Below are positions 1 through 11,670 of a stretch of 64,000 nucleotides of DNA, one piece after another. The stretch lies in contig CANTFL010000873.1 of NCBI GenBank assembly GCA_947650285.1, positions 62,001 through 126,000 of the forward strand, written 5' to 3'. Both the position numbers and the translations under genes were made by a program. Every line of letters begins with the position of its first letter. Within the stretch, counting starts at the first letter, position 1. The notes beneath the pieces were generated by a model, which was given only the letters and a program-made list of their open reading frames with translations, did not search any database and was not told the origin of the DNA. Source of the DNA: Hyaloperonospora brassicae. Lineage: Eukaryota; Oomycota; Peronosporomycetes; Peronosporales; Peronosporaceae.

Positions 1-1455
<1,455 letters not shown>

Positions 1456-2652
1456 ATGCGTGCGGCCTATTGGGTCGCGCTGGTCGTTGCTGCGCTGGCC
1501 ACGTCCGTTGATGTCGTCGAAGCAGATGCGCCAGTCACAGCGTCAACAGGTGCCGACCCGCAGCAGGTGAAGGACCAGCAGACGCACGCCGACGCGGAGA
1601 TCGTACTTAAGCTGGAACACGAGGTCCAGACGCTCACGCAGACGCTCGAGACGCTCGAGACGGGCGCTGTCAAGGAGAAGCAAGCGCTCGAGAAGGTCAA
1701 GATCGAGCTGAAGACGGCCAGGGGCGAGCTCGAGGCCGCACATGAGCGCGTTGTTGCGCAGGAAGAGCATGTCACTAAACTGAGGGAGACGCTCGCGACC
1801 GAACGCGCGCGTTTTACGGCCGAACTCGAGGCTGCGCAGCTGAAAGTTGCAGACGAGACGGACAAAGTGCAGCAGCTGGAAAAGACGAACGCGCTTTTGA
1901 AAACGCAGAACAAGGCAATGGGGCAGGAACTGGGGGTAGCCAAGACTGCAGAGCTCACGATGATGGCGTTGCTGTCGTCGTACTACGACGGCGCGCGGGT
2001 GTTGACGGAGCAGACGCTCGAGTTTGCTCAGGATCGGCTCAGTAAGCACGCAGACACGTTGGAACAGGTGCAGACTAAGTTTGACAGTGTCAAGAAAGTC
2101 ACGCGTGACACGACGAGTAAGTTTTACCAGGAGAACGTGGCGCCCACGTTGAATCCGATTCTGGATCCCATTTTGGCTGACGTGCACAAGGTTGTGCACC
2201 CGCAAGTGGAAAAGTACATGCCGATCCTGCAGCAACACGCAGTGAAAGCAAAGAAGCGAGCGCTCGTGTACTCGCGCGCGGCTCTGCGTCATGCCAAGCA
2301 GGCGCGCATCAAGGCGATACAGATGCTGGCGCAATACAAACATGTGGCGGCCTATGCGCAGAAAGTGGTGGACGCTGTGCTGATCGTTCTTGCGGTCCCG
2401 CTGGCGCTGTTTTGGACCCGCTTGGGGTTCCGTCTCGTGTGGTGGCTGTTGACGACGACGCTGTGGGTGCTGACGTGTGGCTTGTGCTGTAGTTCGCGCA
2501 AGCATAGCTCAACGACGAAGTCTGAGTGTACAAAGAAGACGGCTCGTGTCAATGCAAGCCCAAGTGCATCGGTCAGTAGCTTCCCGAAAAAGACGGTGAC
2601 AAACAAGACGGTGGCGACTACCCAGAAGCGCAACAAGAAGAGCAAAAACTAA
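1456..2652 (+). CDS. Signal-peptide, coiled-coil, C-terminal membrane protein (oomycete hypothetical)
   Basis: A 398-aa single-exon protein with no family I can name. It opens with a likely signal peptide (residues 1-23, hydrophobic VALVVAALATSV core). A long Glu/Lys/Leu-rich heptad region (about 35-155) should form a coiled coil. A basic, helical middle part (about 180-300) follows. A hydrophobic stretch (about 303-345, rich in Leu, Val, Trp) contains one or two membrane segments and a CCSS cluster. The tail is Lys/Ser/Thr-rich and basic. The layout suggests a type I or hairpin protein of the secretory pathway with a lumenal coiled coil and a basic cytosolic tail; tethering is a guess. The start is ATG, the first Met of the frame, directly before the signal peptide. 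A CT microsatellite lies just upstream. Confidence 0.85.
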   Translation: MRAAYWVALVVAALATSVDVVEADAPVTASTGADPQQVKDQQTHADAEIVLKLEHEVQTLTQTLETLETGAVKEKQALEKVKIELKTARGELEAAHERVVAQEEHVTKLRETLATERARFTAELEAAQLKVADETDKVQQLEKTNALLKTQNKAMGQELGVAKTAELTMMALLSSYYDGARVLTEQTLEFAQDRLSKHADTLEQVQTKFDSVKKVTRDTTSKFYQENVAPTLNPILDPILADVHKVVHPQVEKYMPILQQHAVKAKKRALVYSRAALRHAKQARIKAIQMLAQYKHVAAYAQKVVDAVLIVLAVPLALFWTRLGFRLVWWLLTTTLWVLTCGLCCSSRKHSSTTKSECTKKTARVNASPSASVSSFPKKTVTNKTVATTQKRNKKSKN

Positions 2653-4500
2653 GCAAAGAGCGCGTGACAGCAGACGTGATGCGTTTGTCGGGTCAGAGGT
2701 CGTCAAGAAGTAGTGTGTATCGAGAACGAGACCAAGGGCAGTCTTGGAGGAACAGTGCTAGCACGATACGACTACAGTTGAAAGTACCTATGGAACGCGG
2801 TGAAATGTAGCGGTGATGCAGTGATGATGATTGTTCAGTCTACTTTTTGGCCGCTGTCTTGTTCTTGTCAACAGCCACACTTCCGTGCGAAACATTCCTG
2901 ACGGCTAAAGCTATGGCTTACGGGAAAGATGGCGCTTTGGACACAACTACTTGCCGATGCTATGGTCAAGTGAGTACCGTCGTGAACGGAAAAGTATCTC
3001 CTCGGGCACCTGCTTGTAACACAGCTACGGTCCCGTATCTAAGAAAATGGGAAAATGCACATGCACATCGTACCCGAAGTGGGTCCACACTTCACCGAGA
3101 GATAGCCCACTTTCTGCGAAACAACACACCACCACATTCGCACTGCCTACTACGAAGGTGATGGCCAGCATACGTGTAGTCGGTCACTGACACCATACAT
3201 GATAAGGTCGACAAGTAGCGACTTGACAGAGTCTGCCAAAACATGATAGACCCATTCAGGATCATTCTCAAAAAGCCTTCGACGCGCGCTTGGCTTGAAA
3301 TGAAAATGTCGTCAGCTCGAGGACATAAGACCATGATGAGATTCCTCAAAGCCCTCCGTTCGTGACCGCCGCGCCACCTCAAGCTATTGCAAATATCCAC
3401 TACCTTACCCGTCCTCTTCCATTGTTCCCCTTTTTGTTTCAATTCCTTTTATGTACAGAAGCTTTTCAAATATCGCCCTTCGCCAGCCCATTTCTCTGTA
3501 CGGTGCAAAGTGTGTACGTACTTCAGTACTCGGCCTATCCCGTTCAGCACTATGTTGTGTGCATTTACGCTGCATCTACGCTGCATCTACTCGCATGGTC
3601 GGCCTATCTTTTCTGCGCATTAGATGCGCTATGTGTTTGCTTTCTAAGTACTCTTTTCTCATTGTACTGAGGGTGTAGCATTCCAAACGACCGCCTTCAC
3701 GTCCGTTAATTGGGTGACAACTGCTAGAGAGGTTTTTGTTACTTCAATTTCGTTGCCAAAAACGAGTTTGCCTTGTCATTTTTGCGTGTACTGGTGTAGT
3801 AGGCGTCAACTATCGCCACTTAGCATCAGAGAGGGAAAAGAAAGTCGATCGGTAGTCGAACGACGACTACGAGACTATCACGGATCCTTGCGGTAAACGT
3901 CATCCGGGACATCAAATGACTCGACGATGTGGCACTGGTCGTTGTTCATCGTAAAAAGACAGTTACCACGACGAGTGTGCAGCTCCGCTAGCCAAAGACA
4001 GACAGATACCTGATACGACAAGCAACAAATGTTAGCAAACAAAATACGCACATCCACACACAGCTGGCGTGACAACACAACACAACACAATCAGAACTCT
4101 GTTAGAGGGTGTCATGATGCAAACGGCCTATCGTGGACCAAAAGGAACGCACCATTAACCTCCAACACAAGCATCAGAGCTCAGTCTTACGACTCAACGT
4201 CTGCAACTTCGTGTGTTCTATCCTGCTTGACAAACGACGTCAACTGTGGTCCGTCGTCCAGTGTTTGTTCAGTGTGTAGATGATGACTGTATTACTTGTT
4301 GACATCATCGTGGTGCTGACTATGCAGACGACCATCTATGGTTGCAAAATTTGGATCTCGGCGACAACCTAGCCACCGAGGGTACTTCCAGACACATTTG
4401 CTGGAGTCGGTAACAACTACGTAGCGACAGTGTCCATTGTCTTACTTAGACACACTGTGTACGCGTGTATGATCACGTCTTGTATCAAATTGTCTCGACG
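2653..4500. other. Intergenic region, no gene seen
   Basis: This lies between the ends of two convergent genes (plus-strand gene ending at 2652, minus-strand gene ending at 4501). Open frames are short, overlapping and without recognisable motifs. It presumably holds the two 3' UTRs. I see no repeat or RNA gene. Confidence 0.55.
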
Positions 4501-7500
4501 TCAATCAGCTTCTCGTAGCAAACGAGTGAGCTCTTCCTCATAGATGTCTTCTGCTTCTCGAAGTCGTTCGAGCTTTTCAAACTTCAGCCTCGCGATCTGG
4601 CTCTCCAGATCTTGCGAGCTAGCAATGGCATCTTTCGATTCGGTCGTAAGAGATGCACCAAATCCTGAGTCCTGAGAAGACGTACTGCCTCCCGATGTTG
4701 CTCGCTGATTGCAACAACGACGACCTCGTAATGGCGACAAGCTGCTCGTGGTACTTCCAACGCAATCGCAACGATTCTGCGAATCATACAAACTATGCTG
4801 CATCTTGTGCTCCCACTTCGCAGCTTCACCTTCTCGAACGGTATCGATCCGCTGCGTTAATGCTTTTATCTGCAATACCAGGCCCAAATGCAACGTTTCC
4901 AGCTTCACGCTTGCATCACGGTCGAAATGACTGTTTGGATCCCACCTCAAGTAGTAGTGAACCCAGAAATGGAGCGACTTCATCGAGCTGGACGGTATGA
5001 TCACATCTTCGCAAGACGCGGAGTCACCATAGCGACCAGCCTCATCGGCCTCAGCTGCATTTCCAGTGCCAGAAGTAGTCCACATAGCGCTCGCAGACAG
5101 CTCCTCTGCTGGCACTACAAAAGATGTCATAGACGAGCGAGCATTTGGCACCCGCTCTCTTCCAACAGCTGCACTGTCGCCTGCGTTCGAGCAAAAGTTG
5201 AGTGACCGGGAGCGGGGTGCAACTGGTAGTGGGGAGGTATACTTGGACAGAGACGACGCGTCTAGGGATTGTGGGAATGACAAGCCCGAATCGAGGTCAC
5301 GCATTATTACAAGCTTACGGGGACAGGATGACTGGACACTTCTCATGTCTGACTCACGCTCGCAATCCCGGCCATTGCCTCTTTGCTGCAAATCGTCATT
5401 ATCGAAACGGTCACGCTGCACATCCAACCCGAAGTGAATACCTGCGCCTGTATCCGCTAACTCAGCCTCGGAGCGTAAAGGTGACAAGTCCACGGACCCC
5501 GTACTTTTGCAAGCTATTGCAGTGGTAGTACGACAACGTGCATCAAGCCCAACGGACAACCCGAATCCATCTTTGAACCTTTCATTGGGCAAACTTCCGT
5601 ACGCCGGTACCGCCATCTTTCCCACGCACTGCTCAGTGGCTGTGACGCTCTCTGTGCACTTCGTACGGGATGCCGTTCGCGGTCGATAGAAAGGATTCAT
5701 CACGATCGCGCGATCGATCGTGCTGAGGTACGACCACAGCGACTGCGTCGGATGCACCGATTCCTGCTCCAGGCGCTCGCGTTCCGAGTTGTACAGGAAT
5801 GTACCAAATCGACACGAGTACAGATGATCAAGGATAAGGATGAGGTATCGCTCATTGAACTCAAAAGCGCTCGGGAACTGGACCAAAACTTGCCAGACGC
5901 AGTCAATCCACTGCAAGAATATCGGAGAGAACTCATTGGAACTGTTGCTGGCTCCGTGTGACGTTCGATCTCTAAATTTGTGGCCAAACGAACACCACTC
6001 CTTCTCGATCAGTAGCTGGAATCCGTCGATTGTGCGGTAGTGGGGATCGATCAACAGCTCTGTCAGCGACGTCAGCTGTGCCGTACGGTCCCACCCGTCG
6101 CTGCAGTGAATCAGGACGCTCGATTTCTGTTCCTTGACGATCCGTGCAATCTCAACAGCTGAGTCCAAAATGCGAGAGACGTGGTCCATCCAGTGGGTAG
6201 ACGCTAACTGGTCAAGCCACTTGTCGTTGTTCTGCTTTGTAGTACACAAGTCCATAAGCTTGTGGTAGCTTTTACGCATCGTGTGGATGTTTTCGATACC
6301 CATGAATATCAGCTTGCACTCGGTCAAGACCAATGACGGTCTCGTCGGTTCCGAATTGTGTCGGCCTGCATCACCACCACCCGATCCATTGATTCCGCAA
6401 GATCTATCCAAATAATGCATGTCTCCATCGACGGAGATCTCAGGAATAGTACCTGCTGTAGGACCAGCAGATACTGCAGCAGCTGCTGCTGCTGCGCTCT
6501 GTTCTGATGCTACCATATCTGTATACTTCAGCTTTGCTGTGGTATGCCGAGTCTCGTAATGTTCGGTGAGTTCATATCCAGCGCGACCGACAGTCTTCTG
6601 CGCTATCGCGTTTTTCCACGGTCGCGCATCAATGATCACGAGTTTGGTCGACGAAGGATTTGTCGCTGCAATCGCTTGAATGAGGAACACGTCTTTATCG
6701 CACTGCTTCTGTCCGAGTCCAACAAGTGGCTGACTGCTGCGGCAAATCACTGCTCCTGTTTTGCGATCGCGCCACGAGAGAACCGGTATCCGCCCCTTCG
6801 ACCGAAACTTCGAGGCCACTGCTAGTACTCGATCGGACGCGGCGGTGGGCACGGCCAATACGGATGGATACGTCGGACACAGATCGTACGCACCATTTAT
6901 GTAGCTCAGTCGCCAGCGATCCGTAAACGAAGATATGCCCATTCGCTGGAACTCTGTCACTGCATCAAATATCGTCCAGCCATCTACTGCACCATTGACG
7001 CCGTCAAACCTTTCCAGCGAAAACTTTGCAAACTCGTCCACTTTTCCTTCTGGTTCACCAATTGCGTGCAATCGCGCAAGCGCATACGAGCGATCAAATT
7101 TGCTGAACGTTTGTTTCGACACCAACCCTTCAAAGACAAACTGCAGCCAGCGAAAATCCTTGCCGACAATTTCCAGGAGTCCACTATCCGTCTCTACCAT
7201 CTCTTTTCGCTTTACACGCTCGATCGTGACGAGTGGAATCGCTTGGTACGATTTGTATGACGTTGCGTGTAACCCACACGCATCAACGAGCTCCAGTTTG
7301 CCTGCATGAATCATCGTACGTGCTTCTTCCAGCCCACATCGTACCACGCGACTATCGTCCACGGACTCCTTCCACGCTGGGCTGAACACAAGTCGAAAGT
7401 TGGTCACATACAACCTCCCAACATGTTCCACGTGATCGAGAAACCGCAAGCGCACATTGTCGTTCCTCACCAACACGGCTTCACCTGGCAGCGTCTGGAA

Positions 7501-8457
7501 CCTGCTGTCAGCATACCTGTCCCTGCTACAACCACCGCTGCCACCGGCACCGCCACTGTTCATATTATGTGCACCGCCATCATCCGTCTCGTCACTTGTC
7601 GTGCGTTCGCGGTCACTGTAAGTTCCACACGCCACGTCTCTCCGATCCAGCGGCAACGCCGATAGCGACACGCGTCGTACTTCCACCTGCGATCGGCCTC
7701 TACCGTCTTCGTCCACGTCTTCTCCTCTGTCTCGTCGTCGTCGACGTCGTCCATTCGACGTGAGAATGTCGCCGTTTCTCGCGCGAAAACTCGACATGGA
7801 CACTGCGCTTGACCCTCCGTTGATCCTGCCGATAAACAACTCGCTCCCGTCCCGTCGGTCGTCCAGTATCCGTCCCCCGCCATTGCTCTGTCCAGTCCAC
7901 GCCGCGGCAGTGTCCTCGAGCTGTCCATCGCCGTCGCCCGTGCGACCGCTGCCGTCCGACAAGAGCACGAAACTGCTATTGCGGCCACTGGCCACGTGCA
8001 ACAACTCGTCCCGTCCGCCACTAGTGTCGCTGTGCCGCCGCGGCGCAGTCGTCGCCTCGTGCCGCCGACTGCGGCCCGTCTGCCGCTGGTACACCATCTT
8101 CGCGTGCGCTTTCTTGGCCGCGACAGAGCACTTGGCGCACACGCGCACGGGCGCAAAGTAGTTCGAGTGCACCAGCGGCATGCGCGCCGAGGAACACGTG
8201 TCGCAGAAGACGTTGCCGCAGCGCCGGCAGTGGTGGCGCCGCAGCATGAGCGAGAAGGCCGTCTGGCAGCTGTAGCAGCGCTCGGCTAAGCTGTCGGGGA
8301 CCCACGCGACGACGTCGCGATGCGGCGGCGCGTGCAGCTGCTGCTGCTGGTGCTGCTGCTGCTGCTGCTGCTGGGGATAGTGGGCGGGGCGCGCGTGGTG
8401 GCGACGACGGGCGGCGCTGGGGGCCGAGTGCGGCGGCGTCGGACCGGTCGAGCGCAT
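4501..8457 (-). CDS. FYVE-GRAM-myotubularin phosphoinositide 3-phosphatase
   Basis: A 1318-aa protein with no introns. After a poly-Gln, low-complexity N-terminus comes a FYVE zinc finger (about 52-113) with WVPD, the CxxC pairs and the RHHCRRCG ligand-binding basic patch, which binds PtdIns3P on endosomes. A PH-GRAM domain follows (about 320-440, with YVTNFRLVFSP). The myotubularin phosphatase domain spans roughly 480-940. It carries the CX5R active site HCSDGWDRT with catalytic Cys785 and Arg791, so the enzyme should be active and dephosphorylate PtdIns3P and PtdIns(3,5)P2 at position 3. The long, Ser-rich C-terminal region ends in a coiled coil (about 1283-1318). Low-complexity inserts are large. 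In human MTMR3/4 the FYVE domain is C-terminal; here it is N-terminal. Start: ATG at 8457, the first Met of the frame. Confidence 0.93.
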   Translation of the reverse strand: MRSTGPTPPHSAPSAARRRHHARPAHYPQQQQQQQHQQQQLHAPPHRDVVAWVPDSLAERCYSCQTAFSLMLRRHHCRRCGNVFCDTCSSARMPLVHSNYFAPVRVCAKCSVAAKKAHAKMVYQRQTGRSRRHEATTAPRRHSDTSGGRDELLHVASGRNSSFVLLSDGSGRTGDGDGQLEDTAAAWTGQSNGGGRILDDRRDGSELFIGRINGGSSAVSMSSFRARNGDILTSNGRRRRRRDRGEDVDEDGRGRSQVEVRRVSLSALPLDRRDVACGTYSDRERTTSDETDDGGAHNMNSGGAGGSGGCSRDRYADSRFQTLPGEAVLVRNDNVRLRFLDHVEHVGRLYVTNFRLVFSPAWKESVDDSRVVRCGLEEARTMIHAGKLELVDACGLHATSYKSYQAIPLVTIERVKRKEMVETDSGLLEIVGKDFRWLQFVFEGLVSKQTFSKFDRSYALARLHAIGEPEGKVDEFAKFSLERFDGVNGAVDGWTIFDAVTEFQRMGISSFTDRWRLSYINGAYDLCPTYPSVLAVPTAASDRVLAVASKFRSKGRIPVLSWRDRKTGAVICRSSQPLVGLGQKQCDKDVFLIQAIAATNPSSTKLVIIDARPWKNAIAQKTVGRAGYELTEHYETRHTTAKLKYTDMVASEQSAAAAAAAVSAGPTAGTIPEISVDGDMHYLDRSCGINGSGGGDAGRHNSEPTRPSLVLTECKLIFMGIENIHTMRKSYHKLMDLCTTKQNNDKWLDQLASTHWMDHVSRILDSAVEIARIVKEQKSSVLIHCSDGWDRTAQLTSLTELLIDPHYRTIDGFQLLIEKEWCSFGHKFRDRTSHGASNSSNEFSPIFLQWIDCVWQVLVQFPSAFEFNERYLILILDHLYSCRFGTFLYNSERERLEQESVHPTQSLWSYLSTIDRAIVMNPFYRPRTASRTKCTESVTATEQCVGKMAVPAYGSLPNERFKDGFGLSVGLDARCRTTTAIACKSTGSVDLSPLRSEAELADTGAGIHFGLDVQRDRFDNDDLQQRGNGRDCERESDMRSVQSSCPRKLVIMRDLDSGLSFPQSLDASSLSKYTSPLPVAPRSRSLNFCSNAGDSAAVGRERVPNARSSMTSFVVPAEELSASAMWTTSGTGNAAEADEAGRYGDSASCEDVIIPSSSMKSLHFWVHYYLRWDPNSHFDRDASVKLETLHLGLVLQIKALTQRIDTVREGEAAKWEHKMQHSLYDSQNRCDCVGSTTSSLSPLRGRRCCNQRATSGGSTSSQDSGFGASLTTESKDAIASSQDLESQIARLKFEKLERLREAEDIYEEELTRLLREAD
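8336..8373. repeat. CTG/CAG trinucleotide tract encoding poly-Gln
   Basis: A run of CTG units, interrupted by one GTG, lies inside the phosphatase gene. It encodes two glutamine runs near residues 29-40 of the minus-strand protein. Such a tract is likely to vary in length between strains. Confidence 0.9.
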
Positions 8458-8645
8458 GAGATGGAGTCGCGCGGCGTCGGTGGCGGGCGGGTGCGGAGAT
8501 AGTGTGGTGCACGTGAGTTAACGCAGCCACCAAGTGCAAGTTGAGGACGCGGGTGCCAACTGGTGTGGTGGACGCAGTGTGTGAGAGTCGTGTCGGTGCC
8601 GGAGAGGACCACGTGCGTGTCGACCGTCTGTTTGATGGATTAGCA

Positions 8646-8710
8646 AGCGTTTGTTTGATTGATCGCGTGGATGGATAAATGGTCGAGCGTTTGTTTGATT
8701 GATCGCGTGG
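8646..8710. repeat. 25-bp direct repeat, two copies, period 40
   Basis: The same 25-mer, beginning AGCGTTTGTTTGATTGATCG, occurs at 8646-8670 and 8686-8710. It sits in the 265-nt gap between the phosphatase start and the stop of the upstream oxygenase gene on the same strand. It could be part of the phosphatase promoter; no function is known. Confidence 0.9.
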
Positions 8711-8722
8711 TCGGTTAATTGG

Positions 8723-10195
8723 TTACGCCTTTTGGAACATTAGGATGCCTTCTTTGTACAGCGCCAGCGCGAGGTCTCGCTGGTCTTGCGGGTCTTCGTG
8801 TGGGAGGTCGCCGACTCGAAAGTAGTCGGGATAGCTGTTGAGGATGAACTCGATGCTCTCGGCGTCATCGAGTTCGAACTCGAGCGGGGAAAGAGCGACT
8901 TCGTGGTGCAGCCGCGAGTTCTCTCGGCAGTGGTAGAGCACAGCTTTGCCGTCTTCGATCACGAGGCGCGCAATGCCGTGCCGGAGGAGCTTGAGCTGCG
9001 TGTTGACGGTGATCTTTTGCAGCGGACTGTTGTCGCTCGTGCAGTTCTCTTCGTCGTCTTCGAGGGCCGGTGGCAACCGGTCCACGAGGAAGTTCTTGGC
9101 CATCTGGTCGGACGCAGCGTCGAGCATGTCCATGGCTTCGCCCAGCACGACCTTCAGCGCGTTCTTGAGCTGCGTGACAAACGCCAGGCGCTTCTTGTCG
9201 CCTTGACGGTCCGAGTGCATGACGCCCATGTAGCTCAAGTAGTCGCGCGGCAACGAGCGACGCAGGTCGACGTTCGTGTTGATAGCAGTCTCGAGGGCGT
9301 GGGGCAAGAGCACTTCGAGGAAGTTGCCCATGGAATTCTGCTGACCCGTAGACACAGTCAGGTGCAGCGAGTGCGTGTCCTTGTGTGCACGTGCTTGGTG
9401 GATGAACCCTCGTGGGAAATACAGCAAGTCGCCCTGTTCCAAGTCCACTTCCAGCACCGGGTCGCCCAGTTCTTCTGCTCGAAAGTTGCCGCTCGAGTGC
9501 CTTGTCAGCATATCACGAGCGTGCAGCGGTTCGTACACTTTCCAGTGCTTCGAGCCTTCTGTCTGCATCAAGAACGCCTCAATGTCGTCAAAGTGTGGAG
9601 CAAAGCCTTGCGTGTTCTTCGGTGTCAAGTACGAGTTGGCGCCGGCCATGCAGCCCCACTCGTCTTCGAGCGTGGCCAACAGTTTCCACACACTGTCCGA
9701 GAACTTCTGCGGACACAATAGCCGCACAGAAGAGCCGTCGTCAAAGTGCGTCCACACTTGTTTCGCGGTTGCAGAGCCCGAGGGATTGACCGTATGGCGA
9801 GTGTCGTCGACGTACTTTGTCAGGTCGACATCGGTTCCATAGTCCAGCGTGTGCGTCTTGAGAATGCGGTCGACCTCCTGTCTACTGAACCAGCCGTCGT
9901 AGTAGCTCGAGCACTGCCGTTTGACCACCAACGGCCGCTGCTCCCAGTACTTGTCGTAGAACTCTTCGGGCGTCACGGGGTACAAGAGCCACGCAAAGAG
10001 CAGTCGGGCTTTCGTGGCGCTGGGGGTATCGGTGTTCGCCACGAGTTGGAACGCATCGACAACGTCTTCTGCTGCTACGCGTTGCTGCACAACGAGAGGA
10101 ATCGATGGACCGCTCGAGCTCTTGCGCTTCTTGGGCGGCGGCTGCGCTGTTGTGGATGACGGGGCGGACCTCTTCCCGGCCATTCGATTTTGCAT
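8723..10195 (-). CDS. JmjC-domain ribosomal oxygenase, NO66/MINA53 (RIOX) type
   Basis: A 490-aa 2-oxoglutarate/Fe(II)-dependent oxygenase. A basic N-terminus with PKKRK (about 21-25) suggests nuclear or nucleolar localisation. The cupin fold follows: PEEFYDKYWEQRPLVVKR near 75-93, the iron-binding HFD (His201, Asp203) in APHFDDIEAF, and the second iron ligand His266 in PRGFIHQA. All three metal ligands are present. The C-terminal half fits the dimerisation and winged-helix regions of this family. NO66 and MINA53 hydroxylate histidines of ribosomal proteins (uL2, uL15), and NO66 has also been reported as an H3K36 demethylase. Length matches the family. Start: ATG at 10195; a second in-frame Met lies four codons later. 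Gene order with the phosphatase is tandem, about 265 nt apart. Confidence 0.93.
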   Translation of the reverse strand: MQNRMAGKRSAPSSTTAQPPPKKRKSSSGPSIPLVVQQRVAAEDVVDAFQLVANTDTPSATKARLLFAWLLYPVTPEEFYDKYWEQRPLVVKRQCSSYYDGWFSRQEVDRILKTHTLDYGTDVDLTKYVDDTRHTVNPSGSATAKQVWTHFDDGSSVRLLCPQKFSDSVWKLLATLEDEWGCMAGANSYLTPKNTQGFAPHFDDIEAFLMQTEGSKHWKVYEPLHARDMLTRHSSGNFRAEELGDPVLEVDLEQGDLLYFPRGFIHQARAHKDTHSLHLTVSTGQQNSMGNFLEVLLPHALETAINTNVDLRRSLPRDYLSYMGVMHSDRQGDKKRLAFVTQLKNALKVVLGEAMDMLDAASDQMAKNFLVDRLPPALEDDEENCTSDNSPLQKITVNTQLKLLRHGIARLVIEDGKAVLYHCRENSRLHHEVALSPLEFELDDAESIEFILNSYPDYFRVGDLPHEDPQDQRDLALALYKEGILMFQKA

Positions 10196-11036
10196 TGACG
10201 GACGACGACGACGACGACGTGGAGTTGTTACTTTTCGTGGTGGTCAAAGTGTAGGTTAGTGGTACCTACGTGCGGTAAACTATCCACTAGGTGCGGTTGT
10301 CGCGGCCTTGGTAAGATAAAGGCGGTTGACGTAACAAAAGAGGAGGTGGGTGACGCCTGGCGCATCATTGCTGCTGTCGTGCGCATCTGGGCAGAGCGCA
10401 GTCGATCGCAAAGACCCTCTACTTGGTAATATTCTCCGAGCAAAACCGAGTTTTTCGGACTTATGATTACTTGGAGAGAATGCCGACAGCGCAGCGAGAA
10501 GAATTGTTGCAGCTGCTTTGTCCAAGCGAGACAAGTGGACCCGGCGAGCTCACCTACCCGCCCCTCACCATCAACTGCGCTCCGGTCGAACGACACCATA
10601 TGGTCGACAGGATTGAGCGGAGACCGTGTCATACGAGTTGCGGCTTCTGCCGAGCGCATAAACAGCGCTTTCTTGCACCCCTAATAGACGCAGTGAGCTG
10701 CAGAGTGATCGGAAGTGAGGGTTGGCGGTTGCGACTACCCCTATATGCCATGGGCGAAGGCCGGTGATCCGATCTCTCTCGTCGTTATCGACTTGAACAG
10801 GTCATCAAATATACAGACTATTGCAGCGATACGATGCCACTGCGACTACGATATTTGGTTTTACCAATTTAGAGAGGAACGTATTGTCGGATCAGCTGTT
10901 CCGCGTGTTGGACACCCGAGGAGGAGAGACATTCGCGTTTACGGCCGATGCTTTTCTTCAGACAGTTATTCCATTCAGCAATTGGCCTCTCGCGCAGCAG
11001 CAGCCGCCGCCGCAGTTCCTCATCACTGCTGTACCC
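10196..11036. other. Divergent intergenic region
   Basis: This lies between the starts of the oxygenase gene (-) and the small secreted-protein gene (+). A GAC/GTC-rich trinucleotide patch lies at about 10198-10220, next to the oxygenase start. Open frames here show no domains. It should hold both promoters. Confidence 0.5.
10971..10985 (+). promoter_or_regulatory. Possible oomycete initiator-like core promoter
   Basis: CCATTCAGCAATTGG lies about 52-66 nt upstream of the ATG at 11037. It loosely resembles the oomycete Inr (YCATTYY) followed by a flanking promoter region element. The match is imperfect and no transcript is available, so this is a weak suggestion. Confidence 0.25.
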
Positions 11037-11285
11037 ATGTGCCCACTGCGCTACATTCTGCTGCTCCTGTCGTTGCTAGTAGCAATGATTGGGTTTTCTC
11101 AGGCCATGACGGACCAAGAGGTCTGTGCGGTCACAGACGACGACGCAGACGAGAAACGCGGCGGCGGGAAATGCAAAAAGCAGACGCAGCGGTCGACATT
11201 CCGCACGCTCCTGGACATGCTGAACGGAAAGTACCTCTACGACGCCTACAAGCTCAGCCGCGGCACGGCTTTGAAGGCGGACTAA
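11037..11285 (+). CDS. Small secreted protein, unknown function
   Basis: An 82-aa protein. The open frame extends further upstream, but the Met at 11037 begins a textbook signal peptide (MCPLRYILLLLSLLVAMIGF, cleavage probably after SQA at about residue 23), so I chose this start. The mature part is about 59 aa: an acidic stretch with a Cys (TDQEVCAVTDDDADEK), a basic GGGKCKKQTQR segment with a second Cys, and a conserved-looking tail TLLDMLNGKYLYDAYKLSRG. Two cysteines could form one disulfide. There is no RXLR or EER motif, so it is not a typical translocated effector. It could be a small apoplastic or cell-wall protein. I do not recognise the family. Confidence 0.6.
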   Translation: MCPLRYILLLLSLLVAMIGFSQAMTDQEVCAVTDDDADEKRGGGKCKKQTQRSTFRTLLDMLNGKYLYDAYKLSRGTALKAD

Positions 11286-11670
11286 CGAGCGACATTCGCA
11301 CGACACACAAGCAGTCAAGCGCAAAACGCATGATGTAGCTCGCTGGCAGCTATCGATAAAGCTGTATATGCTCGTGGAGGGGTCTGCGGCATGGAAGGAA
11401 GAGGAGGAGATCGCTATTCGGAGGTGAATCGGCGCAACAAGTCGTGTGCACAAAACAGCGGAGGAAAGAAAAGACCTCTGGACAAAGAGTTGTGACATCG
11501 ATCGAAAATAGATTACGAACACTGTCGTGTCGCTTCGCCTGACCGCGATGAACTCCACATTGATTGATACGCGCCATCCGTTCTCGGAACATCCTCCTTC
11601 GGCCAAAACCTTTCGGATCATCGTTAACAAGTTGCACCATGTCGTCCTGCTTTTCTCTCCTTGTTTTTCT

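Noticed and set aside
1543..2505. 320-codon minus-strand frame opposite the coiled-coil gene
   Set aside because: It starts without a promoter context and mirrors the repetitive Glu/Lys/Leu codons; the plus-strand protein has a signal peptide and heptads.
7560..8539. Arg- and Ala-rich frames overlapping the 5' half of the phosphatase gene
   Set aside because: Biased composition comes from reading FYVE and low-complexity codons in the wrong frame.
8786..9842. Long plus-strand open frames (311 and 155 codons) opposite the JmjC oxygenase
   Set aside because: They are antisense shadows of a clearly identified, GC-rich gene and show no domain of their own.
10423..10767. 114-codon frame upstream of the small secreted gene
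   Set aside because: It starts at TTG, has no motif and lies in a divergent promoter region.
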